Shown piece after piece: positions 1-5,498 of a stretch of DNA of 5,880 bases. The notes under the pieces are model-generated. The model saw only the letters and a list, made by a program, of their open reading frames with translations, ran no database searches and was not told the DNA's origin. Made by a program: the position numbers and the translations under genes. The DNA comes from JdFR-22 sp046537735 (GTDB lineage: Archaea > Halobacteriota > Archaeoglobi > Archaeoglobales > Archaeoglobaceae): positions 1 through 5,880 of the forward strand of contig JBKHKH010000122.1 of assembly GCA_046537735.1 (NCBI GenBank), read 5' to 3'. The number at the start of each line of letters is the position of its first letter. Positions within the stretch are counted from its first letter, which is position 1.

Positions 1-475
1 CGCTGAAGGCAACCAGTCATATACCGAGATCTATGAGGTTCTGGAGGGAGAGGCATTTTACTTGCTCCAAAAACTGGAGAATGGTCAAGTAGCTGATTTT
101 GTGGTTGTAGAAGCCACTAAAGGTGATAAGGTTATAATCCCTCCCAATTATGGGCACGTAACTGTTAATCCATCCAACAAGAAATTGAGGATGTCCAATT
201 GGGTTTACAGGAATTTTGAATCGCTTTACGAGGCTTACAAGAGCATGAGGGGGGCATGTTATTATTATGCGACCAGTGGCTGGATCGAAAATGAGATGTA
301 CAAAGAACCCCCACCATTAAGGTTTGTCAAGCCCGTGATTCCAGAAGAGCTGGACTTGAATAAAAAAGAAGACATGTATGGACTTATTGAGGATCCGGAA
401 GCACTTGAATTTCTGTGGAGGCCTTCTGAACATCAAGAGCTGTTCGAAGAGGTCTTTGAAGACCTGAACAATTGA
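1..475 (+). CDS. pgi: Cupin-type (archaeal) phosphoglucose isomerase, 3' part only
   Basis: The 5' end lies outside the window; the reading frame is open from base 2, giving 157 visible residues. The enzyme interconverts glucose-6-phosphate and fructose-6-phosphate in the cytoplasm and needs a divalent metal held in a cupin barrel. Seen here: the second half of the cupin fold, with TEIYEVLEG (metal-ligand Glu at 26-28) and PPNYGHVTVNPS (metal-ligand His at 155-157). By recall these match the Glu and last His of the Pyrococcus furiosus enzyme. The HxH pair expected upstream is not in the window. After the barrel comes an acidic C-terminal tail of roughly 100 residues rich in Pro, Glu and Asp, longer than in the short Pyrococcus type. 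A TTG at 62 could be read as a start but would remove the Glu ligand, so it is not used. The glycogen synthase gene follows after 30 bases with no terminator, which suggests an operon. Family call is firm; the exact sugar specificity is inferred. Confidence 0.88.
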   Translation, partial: AEGNQSYTEIYEVLEGEAFYLLQKLENGQVADFVVVEATKGDKVIIPPNYGHVTVNPSNKKLRMSNWVYRNFESLYEAYKSMRGACYYYATSGWIENEMYKEPPPLRFVKPVIPEELDLNKKEDMYGLIEDPEALEFLWRPSEHQELFEEVFEDLNN

Positions 476-505
476 TCAAAATGTGGTGTTAGGGTAGTAG
501 GGTAC

Positions 506-2161
506 ATGTACATAATCATAGCGGGAGAAGAAGCAGGTCCCATCTCCAACAAGCTGGGGGGCATCTGGAGTGTGATCGATGCGGAAGCCAGAAATCTGGC
601 TAAAATTTCTTTAGATGAGATAGTAGTTGCGGGACCCTATTTCGAGAGGCTGGGTCAGGATTGGAGCCCCAAATCCAGGATCACTGACCTCACCGGCTTC
701 GAGCCCGTCGAGGATAAAAAATTTCTGGAAGTGCTGGACCGCACAGGTATAGATTACCGGGCAGTAAAGAAGGAAGGTGAAGAGGGAATAAAATACGTGT
801 TTTTCAATGCTGAGAGCTGCTTGAGTAAAAGAGTGAGCTATAAGGGCAGTGATATGCGGTTAAGCGATGCGGTTAAGGCTGAGGCATATAACCTTTTGGG
901 CCTCGATTCCCTGAAGTATGAGAACACCACATACGGAGGAGAGTATACTCACTATCTCTGTCTGTCGTATGCAGTATCACAGCTGGTAAGTGGTTTGGCC
1001 TCTGAGGACAAGGTCTCTTTACAGTGCCACGAATTCCCCGTGTTCTATGCTTCAGCCAGACTGGAGAAACTATCTGTGCCGGTGAAGTCAGTGGCTACTT
1101 TTCACGCCACCAAAGTGGGCAGAGCCTGGGGTGCCAGGACCTTTGAAAAGGTGCTGATGGGAGATGCTACCTTACCTATAGATATCCAGCACGGTTTAAT
1201 GGAGCTGGAGAAATTGGCCAGCTATTCAGACGTAGTGACCTTCGTCAGCAACAATACCCGAAACGAGAGCAAGTTGTTCTACGGCATCGACGGCATTGTT
1301 ATCCGCAACGGAATTGAGCTGAGTGCCAATAGTGTAAACTGGAACAAAAAGACGAGGAACCTTCAAAAAATGCAGTCCTTCCTGGCGGATAGTCTAAGGA
1401 GAGTCAATGGGCTTGCTATAGAGGACAAAGCCATTGTCCCCATATTTACCATATCCAGACTGGAGGTGGAGAACAAGGGATACCCTGACCTGCTCGACTC
1501 TCTAGTAATTCTGGATAGGGTTATCAAAAACAAAGTGGATAATAAAGAAATAGATGAGGTAAAGGTTTTCTGTATCCTGATAACCGCTCTGGGACCCAAA
1601 GACCCTCAAAAACTACCTCCTGGATTTCCCATCAGTTTAGGCGACGAGATGTTGATAGGTGATGAATTGAGGCTTAAGCGCATGATAGATGAGAGGGGTC
1701 TTGGGGTGGGGGACATCAGCCGCAGGAACGTGTGTGCTCTCCTCTATCCTCAATGGTTGAGTAAAGAGGATGGAGGATTCAATATGACCCTGGACGAGAT
1801 CTCTTCAGCCTGCGTTGCAGGGATATTCCCTTCAAGATATGATCCTTTCCTGCTGACGGCACTTGAAGCCTGCAGTGAAGCCTGCCCAGTGGTCCTGAGC
1901 AAGGCATGTGGATTTAGCGGAGCTGTCAGGGAGCTCCAGCAGCAGAAAGGTATCTATGGAGGAGTCATTCTGGTGGACAACATCGAGCAGAGCTATCTCC
2001 AGGCGATTACCGACTATGCTCTGGGCCTCTGTATAATAATTGATGCTTTCTTAAGGGACTGGGTAAAGGACAGGATGATGTGTGACGTAGCCTTTATGCT
2101 TGCCAGAGAGATGGATTGGGAAAGCCCGGTGAGAAGCTACTATGAGATATTAAAGGAGTAG
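506..2161 (+). CDS. Glycogen synthase, GT3-like glycosyltransferase
   Basis: This 551-residue cytoplasmic enzyme is expected to extend alpha-1,4-glucan from a nucleotide sugar (UDP-glucose in eukaryotic GT3 enzymes; the donor here is unknown). It has a GT-B fold. Seen in order: the N-terminal glycine loop ISNKLGGIWSVI (Lys16, Gly18-Gly19), which closely parallels the eukaryotic VANKVGGIYTVI; CHEFP (His175-Glu176); FHATKVGR (His200, Arg206), like the eukaryotic THATLLGR; a C-domain start with SRLEVENKGYPDLLDSL (Arg318, Lys324), like GRYEYKNKGADMFIEAL; and FPSRYDPFLLTALEA, the donor-binding motif. In that last motif the usual first Glu is Asp446, while Glu454 is kept eight residues on. It is shorter than yeast enzymes (about 700) and shows no obvious regulatory tail. 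ATG at 506 is the only usual start codon after the TGA that ends the upstream gene, which lies in the same frame. No good Shine-Dalgarno is seen; AGGGTAGTAGGG just upstream is at best weak. A bacterial GT5 GlgA is unlikely because the KTGG loop is absent. Confidence 0.86.
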   Translation: MYIIIAGEEAGPISNKLGGIWSVIDAEARNLAKISLDEIVVAGPYFERLGQDWSPKSRITDLTGFEPVEDKKFLEVLDRTGIDYRAVKKEGEEGIKYVFFNAESCLSKRVSYKGSDMRLSDAVKAEAYNLLGLDSLKYENTTYGGEYTHYLCLSYAVSQLVSGLASEDKVSLQCHEFPVFYASARLEKLSVPVKSVATFHATKVGRAWGARTFEKVLMGDATLPIDIQHGLMELEKLASYSDVVTFVSNNTRNESKLFYGIDGIVIRNGIELSANSVNWNKKTRNLQKMQSFLADSLRRVNGLAIEDKAIVPIFTISRLEVENKGYPDLLDSLVILDRVIKNKVDNKEIDEVKVFCILITALGPKDPQKLPPGFPISLGDEMLIGDELRLKRMIDERGLGVGDISRRNVCALLYPQWLSKEDGGFNMTLDEISSACVAGIFPSRYDPFLLTALEACSEACPVVLSKACGFSGAVRELQQQKGIYGGVILVDNIEQSYLQAITDYALGLCIIIDAFLRDWVKDRMMCDVAFMLAREMDWESPVRSYYEILKE

Positions 2162-2269
2162 ACTTACTTGCCGTAGAGGAGCTAAAAAAGTTCGGGAATC
2201 TGACCGCTGAAACACGTTGCCAAATATATGCAACACTCACCGCTATTTTCAAATTCAACGGAGCAGGGA

Positions 2270-2283
2270 AAAATATTATATAA
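2270..2283 (+). promoter_or_regulatory. Archaeal BRE/TATA-like promoter of the small acetyltransferase gene
   Basis: The stretch aaaatattatataa, with TTATATAA at 2276-2283 and purine-rich gcaggga just before it, resembles an archaeal BRE/TATA box. A transcript start about 25 bases downstream would fall near 2304-2308. That is after the ATG at 2297, so it argues for a later start codon for the gene. Position and composition are seen; activity is inferred. Confidence 0.5.
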
Positions 2284-2316
2284 TTAGCGTAATTTCATGA
2301 TTAGTGTAATCTCATG
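2283..2316 (+). repeat. 17-bp imperfect tandem repeat at the expected transcript start
   Basis: ATTAGCGTAATTTCATG (2283-2299) is followed directly by ATTAGTGTAATCTCATG (2300-2316), 15 of 17 bases identical. It begins in the last base of the TATA box and spans the predicted transcript start. Each unit ends in ATG, but the two ATGs are in different frames. It may be a simple tandem duplication or a double operator. Confidence 0.75.
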
Positions 2317-2353
2317 CTTAAGAACAAAGAATAAGAATGACTATAATAAAAAT

Positions 2354-2653
2354 ATGGAACGAGAACGAATAACTATGGCACTCAACTTTGAGATCACAGC
2401 AAAAAGGATTATCTTAAGAGATGATGTGAAGGAACTCTCCTGGGTGGAGTACGAGGAAGAAGACGGAACCATACACTTAATAAAAACTTTCACTGATCGC
2501 GAATACAGAGGAAGAGGATATGCTTCCCAGGTAGTAGAAAAAGCTCTGGAATTTGCGGACAGCTACTCGAGAATAAAGGTTTCCTGTCCTTATATCAAGA
2601 GCTGGATAGAGGAACACGGCTACAAAAGAGAAATCGAGTTTGTGGATACCTGA
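2354..2653 (+). CDS. Small GNAT-like N-acetyltransferase (YidJ-like / Acetyltransf_CG type)
   Basis: A 99-residue cytoplasmic protein with the single-domain short GNAT fold. Seen: beta strands around the phrases ELSWVEYEEEDGTIHLIKTF, then the acetyl-CoA pyrophosphate loop YRGRGYASQVVEKAL (RxxGxA pattern), and a C-terminal CPYIKSWIEEHGYKR. That Cys-Pro followed by a helix and a His-Gly/Pro-Tyr is typical of the short GNAT family that includes human NATD1 and bacterial YidJ. The substrate of the family is poorly known and cannot be told from sequence. An ATG at 2297 would extend it by 19 residues, but this falls ahead of the likely transcript start and adds low-quality sequence. A second inner ATG at 2375 gives 92 residues starting ALNFEITAKR, also plausible. 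No clear Shine-Dalgarno precedes either. It stands alone, convergent with the protease gene on the other strand. Confidence 0.78.
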   Translation: MERERITMALNFEITAKRIILRDDVKELSWVEYEEEDGTIHLIKTFTDREYRGRGYASQVVEKALEFADSYSRIKVSCPYIKSWIEEHGYKREIEFVDT

Positions 2654-2684
2654 AAGCTATTTGCTGCTCTCTAATCAATTTTGT

Positions 2685-2704
2685 GATACAATAATTTATT
2701 TTAT
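2685..2704 (+). terminator. Possible T-rich terminator after the acetyltransferase
   Basis: A T-rich stretch with several short T runs (tgatacaataatttatttta) begins about 30 bases after the stop codon. Archaeal transcription can end at oligo-T without a hairpin. The runs are only 3-4 T long, so this is weak. Confidence 0.22.
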
Positions 2705-2807
2705 CCAATTAAGGGGTTTGAACCTCCATATATTGCCCAGTCCAACCGCAGAGCCAATTGCGGAGAATAAAAATCCCACTGCTACCCCATTCTTCTCTAG
2801 GCCGCAT
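2696..2807 (-). pseudogene. N-terminal relic of a sodium:neurotransmitter symporter (SNF/NSS) family transporter
   Basis: On the minus strand an ATG at 2807-2805 reads MRPREEWGS. A frame change near 2777-2780 then leads to GFLFSAIGSAVGLGNIWRF (2776-2720). Joined, these match the first transmembrane helix of prokaryotic SNF/NSS sodium-coupled amino-acid transporters, whose N-terminus typically reads REEWGSRLGFIL..AIGSAVGLGNIWRFPY. Homology stops exactly where the conserved Pro-Tyr should come: the sequence continues KPLNWIK and a stop at 2698-2696. Four bases stand where six are expected, consistent with a 2-base deletion (for example AGACTG to AGTG). Only about 30 of some 450-500 codons survive, so it cannot make a transporter. 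It starts 29 bases after the Lon-like gene stop, on the same strand. The match is from remembered family consensus; the frame change and stop are seen directly. Confidence 0.82.
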
Positions 2808-2813
2808 TTAATT

Positions 2814-2830
2814 TTCAAAAAAAATATAAA
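2814..2830 (-). terminator. Oligo-T terminator of the Lon-like protease gene
   Basis: Read on the minus strand, ctttatattttttttga lies a few bases past the protease stop codon, with eight consecutive T (plus-strand A8 at 2817-2824). This fits intrinsic archaeal termination on U-tracts. The TTTATATT within it could alternatively be the old TATA box of the transporter relic, whose ATG is about 20 bases further on. Confidence 0.5.
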
Positions 2831-2836
2831 GAAGAC

Positions 2837-5287
2837 TTAATCTTCTTCCCTGCCCTTTCTGGCAGTTCCCTGATACTCCTTAAGTGTTTCAGATATTTCT
2901 CTCAGTCTTTTATCCACCATGTAATTAACCGTATCATGCTCGAACGTGCCGTCAGGTTGAAGAGCTCCAGCTTTAACTCCTGTCAGTATCTCTATTCCCT
3001 GATCGATGGTCTCTACGGGGTAAACGTGGAATTTACCTTCTCTAACAGCATTTATTACTTCCTCTTTTAACATGAGGTTCTGGACATTGCTGTGGGGAAT
3101 AAGGACTCCCTGCTTTCCATTAAGACCGATTTGCTTGCACACTTCATAGTATCCTTCTATCTTCTCGTTCACTCCTCCAATAGCCTGAACCTCACCTTTT
3201 TGATTAACAGAACCGGTGACTGCCAGATTTTGTTTTATAGGATAACCGGAAAGTGCAGAAAGCAATGCATACAATTCCGTACTGGAAGCGCTATCTCCTT
3301 CTACACCCTCATAGCTCTGTTCGAATACGAGTCTGGCGGAAAGGCTAAGAGGAGTGTCTCTAGCATACCTCTGGGAAAGATATCCGCTCAGTATCATAAC
3401 TCCTTTGGTATGTATTGGGCCTCCCAATTTGGCCTCTCTTTCGATATCGATAATGCCGTCTCTACCCAAGCCTATACTGGCAGTGACCCGGGAAGGCCTC
3501 CCGAAGGCAAAGTCTCCCAGACCTATAACCGATAATCCATTCACCTGTCCAGCAACCTCTCTGTCAATGTCAATAAGGATTAACCCTCTCCTGATCATCT
3601 CCTGGATCTTTTCCTGAAGGAGATTGGAGCGGTAGGTCTTTTCATCTATGGTCTTTTTCACATGATCAGCAGTGATATGCTCGGCCTCATCTTGAACTGC
3701 ATAATAATTGGCCTCCCTAACGATATCTGCGATATCAGCAAACCTGGTGGATAACTTATCCTGATCTCCAGAAAGTCTGGAGCCGTATTCGGCCAACCTG
3801 GCGACTGCCGAAGCATCAAGGTGTTTTAAATTCTCCTTGTTGCACAGGGTGCAGAAGAACGACGCATAATCCATGATGTTATCGTCGTTCTTGTCCATTA
3901 CAGTGTCAAAATCCGCCTTGACCTTGAACAGCTCCTTAAAATCCTTGTCCATCATGTAGAGCATATGATAGATGTAAGAATCGCCCATAAGCACCAATTT
4001 GATTTCCAGCGGAATTGGATCTGGTTTTAGCCCCTTGGTAGAGATGAATCCCATTCTTTCGGCCAGCTCTTCAACCGCTATTTCTCCACTCTGTAAAGCT
4101 CTTTTCAGGCTATCATAGGAATAAGGGTTCCTGGCAAGTTCTTCGACAGGAATTACCAGGTACCCTCCATTGGCCTTATGTACAGAGCCGGGATGTATCA
4201 TGGTGAAATCCGTGGTTAGCATACCAAACTGTGCTTCTTTCTCAATTCTCCCGAATAGATTCTGGTATGTAGTGTTCCGTTCAAAGATTACTGGACAACC
4301 TTCTGTCCTCGAATTGTCGATAAGGACATTGACATCATATTTTCTGAGGGTCGCCTCCTGCATCATCTGCTGCATCTGCTGCATCTGTTGCATCTGCATT
4401 TGCTGCATTTGCTGTTGTTGCCCCATGAACAATTGGAGGTTATCTATGATATCTTCTTGAACGTCATCCAGATATGTTATTACTTCGTCGTGAGATCCAT
4501 ATTTTTCTCTCAGGTTCTCGAAGAGGTGTCCGATAGCATATAGAGCAATTTCTCTATTCAATTTTTTGAATTCTTCTCTGTACTTCTTCTCCAGGTCCCT
4601 CAACTCCCTCATTTCACTCCTCAACTCGGTTTCCAGCTCCTGTCTCTTTCGCTGGATTTCTTCTCTTTTCTCCTCACTCAGTGAAGTGTACGTTTGTTGG
4701 TCCATCGGCTCTCCGTCAACGACTGGAATGATATTTAATCCCATAGAGGTGATCCTGAGAACAAATCCTTCCTCCTCAGCTTTTTTGTTGATCTTATCAA
4801 AGAGGTTCTTTCTGTCTTCCTCGATCTTTCTCATTATTTCGTCTCTTCTCTGATCGAACTCTTCTCCTTCAAATGCTTCTGGTATAGCCCTCCTGGCGTC
4901 TTCAATGAGCTCATTCATGTCTTTCTTCAGTTCCTTACCCTTTCCTGGAGGAAGTTGGATAACATTGGGCTCGTAGGGCTGCTCAAAATTATTCACATAA
5001 CACCAGTCAGAAGGAGTTGGCCTGCTCTTCGCCAATTCCTCTAAAAACTCTTTTACCGCAGTTTCTCTACCTGTTCCAGGAGGACCTGCCACAAAGATAT
5101 TGAATCCATCCTCTTGGATATTCAGTCCAAATTCTAGAGCTCTTATAGCTCTTTTCTGTCCTATTATACCTTTAAGAGGAGTCAACTCCTCTGTGGACTT
5201 GCATCCCAATCTGTCAGGCTCTACAACCTTCCTGAGATCATCAGGTGATAACTCACTAATCTCACTAATCTCACTAATTATACTCAC
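2837..5287 (-). CDS. Lon-like AAA+ protease (AAA_32 type, soluble)
   Basis: An 816-residue protein of the Lon-like family that includes E. coli YcbZ-type and archaeal/deltaproteobacterial AAA_32 proteases (Ser/Lys peptidases, MEROPS S16). Seen in order: IIGQKRAIRALEFGL (41-55); altered Walker A GPPGTGRET (68-76); a long charged helical insert, coiled-coil-like at about 205-247; a Gln/Met-only tract (290-310); KANGGYLVIPVEEL (371-384) as Walker B region; SLKRALQSGEIAVEEL; a helical lid (about 490-550); and the protease domain from about 565. The catalytic pair is intact: Ser666 in EGDSASS and Lys709 in IGGVNEKI, 43 apart as in Lon. No transmembrane segment is seen, so it is not the membrane-anchored archaeal LonB, and the classical Lon N-domain is absent. 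Role is inferred as cytoplasmic degradation of damaged or specific proteins. The GTG start has AGGAGG only 2 bases ahead, an odd spacing, and the next Met is residue 124, so the exact start is uncertain. It is divergent from the proton ATPase. Confidence 0.9.
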   Translation of the reverse strand: MSIISEISEISELSPDDLRKVVEPDRLGCKSTEELTPLKGIIGQKRAIRALEFGLNIQEDGFNIFVAGPPGTGRETAVKEFLEELAKSRPTPSDWCYVNNFEQPYEPNVIQLPPGKGKELKKDMNELIEDARRAIPEAFEGEEFDQRRDEIMRKIEEDRKNLFDKINKKAEEEGFVLRITSMGLNIIPVVDGEPMDQQTYTSLSEEKREEIQRKRQELETELRSEMRELRDLEKKYREEFKKLNREIALYAIGHLFENLREKYGSHDEVITYLDDVQEDIIDNLQLFMGQQQQMQQMQMQQMQQMQQMMQEATLRKYDVNVLIDNSRTEGCPVIFERNTTYQNLFGRIEKEAQFGMLTTDFTMIHPGSVHKANGGYLVIPVEELARNPYSYDSLKRALQSGEIAVEELAERMGFISTKGLKPDPIPLEIKLVLMGDSYIYHMLYMMDKDFKELFKVKADFDTVMDKNDDNIMDYASFFCTLCNKENLKHLDASAVARLAEYGSRLSGDQDKLSTRFADIADIVREANYYAVQDEAEHITADHVKKTIDEKTYRSNLLQEKIQEMIRRGLILIDIDREVAGQVNGLSVIGLGDFAFGRPSRVTASIGLGRDGIIDIEREAKLGGPIHTKGVMILSGYLSQRYARDTPLSLSARLVFEQSYEGVEGDSASSTELYALLSALSGYPIKQNLAVTGSVNQKGEVQAIGGVNEKIEGYYEVCKQIGLNGKQGVLIPHSNVQNLMLKEEVINAVREGKFHVYPVETIDQGIEILTGVKAGALQPDGTFEHDTVNYMVDKRLREISETLKEYQGTARKGREED
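4358..4420 (-). repeat. Gln/Met low-complexity tract inside the Lon-like protease
   Basis: Twenty-one consecutive codons encode only Gln and Met (residues 290-310), mostly in a QQM rhythm. CAA and CAG are mixed, so the tract is not a pure DNA triplet array. It lies between the long helical insert and the second half of the ATPase module. Confidence 0.95.
5252..5278 (-). repeat. Three 9-bp tandem repeats at the start of the Lon-like gene
   Basis: ATTAGTGAG occurs three times without interruption on the minus strand (plus-strand units 5252-5260, 5261-5269, 5270-5278), encoding ISE-ISE-ISE at residues 4-12. A unit gained or lost would keep the frame. Confidence 0.9.
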
Positions 5288-5296
5288 CCCCTCCTT
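5288..5296 (-). promoter_or_regulatory. Ribosome binding site of the Lon-like gene, close-spaced
   Basis: Minus-strand AAGGAGGGG abuts the GTG start, leaving 2 bases between GGAGG and the start codon instead of the usual 5-9. GGTGA overlapping the start could also pair with 16S rRNA. The short spacing raises the possibility that initiation is weak or uses a nearby ATA or ATT codon (codons 3 and 4). Confidence 0.55.
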
Positions 5297-5334
5297 AATA
5301 TTCCGATTTTTTGCTTATGGCTTCAAGATTACAT

Positions 5335-5362
5335 TGATTATATACCACCTTATACATAATCA
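5335..5362. repeat. Inverted repeat across the Lon-like gene TATA box
   Basis: TGATTAT (5335-5341) and ATAATCA (5356-5362) are perfect 7-bp inverted arms 14 bases apart, about two helical turns centre to centre. The right-hand half for the minus-strand gene is part of its TATA box, so a dimeric regulator bound here would block the core promoter. Function is inferred. Confidence 0.5.
5337..5345 (-). promoter_or_regulatory. TATA box of the Lon-like gene
   Basis: Minus-strand GTATATAAT, preceded by AAGGTG as a possible BRE, is about 50 bases ahead of the GTG start. The expected transcript start is near 5316, giving an untranslated leader of roughly 28 bases that includes the ribosome binding site. 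Confidence 0.55.
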
Positions 5363-5372
5363 TACCACCTTA
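5342..5372 (-). repeat. 11-bp direct repeat with 20-bp period in the Lon-like gene promoter
   Basis: TAAGGTGGTAT occurs twice on the minus strand (plus-strand 5342-5352 and 5362-5372), exactly 20 bp apart. The copy nearer the gene runs into the TATA box. Two copies on one face of the helix over the core promoter suggest an operator or activator site. Sequence is certain, role inferred. Confidence 0.7.
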
Positions 5373-5441
5373 AAGACTACTTTTCCCCCAGAATTAAGTA
5401 TTATGAAAAAAGTTAGCATGATATAGCAACAGGAAAGAATA

Positions 5442-5460
5442 GAGGGAGGGGGGTATAAAT
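5442..5460 (+). promoter_or_regulatory. Promoter of the proton ATPase gene
   Basis: TATAAAT (5454-5460) is preceded by a purine block gagggagggggg (5442-5453) in the BRE position. The expected transcript start is near 5480, leaving a leader of about 15-20 bases before the ATG at 5499. No Shine-Dalgarno is visible in it, so translation may be of the short-leader type. Confidence 0.5.
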
Positions 5461-5498
5461 CTCAATCAATGATGTATCCCTCATTCAATTGACCTTAT

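Noticed and set aside
1363..1599. Minus-strand open frame inside the glycogen synthase gene
   Set aside because: Antisense to conserved GT-B coding sequence, with no recognisable protein features.
2216..2234. Small hairpin GTTGC-N9-GCAAC after the synthase gene
   Set aside because: Only 5 base pairs with no T-run behind it, so too weak to call a terminator or RNA element.
2146..2283. Open frame running on from the synthase end (KGVDLLAVEELKKFGNL...)
   Set aside because: It looks protein-like but is in another frame than the synthase, has no good start codon and ends at the next TATA box. I could not tie it to a family; a frameshifted synthase C-terminus is possible but unsupported.
2297..2353. 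N-terminal extension of the acetyltransferase from ATG 2297
   Set aside because: It lies inside the 17-bp repeat, ahead of the probable transcript start, and the added residues are unlike the compact GNAT family.
2640..2840. Plus-strand 66-codon open frame after the acetyltransferase
   Set aside because: It overlaps the acetyltransferase end, resembles no family, and runs antisense to the transporter relic, which explains its sequence better.
3092..5426. Several plus-strand open frames across the Lon-like gene (3092-3535, 3354-3617, 4170-4460, 4566-4853, 5100-5426)
   Set aside because: All are antisense to a clear protease coding region, lack known motifs and are rich in residues produced by reading that gene backwards.
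5469..5492. Seven-codon upstream ORF before the proton ATPase
   Set aside because: Its ATGs fall at or ahead of the transcript start expected from the TATA box at 5454-5460, so it is probably not transcribed.
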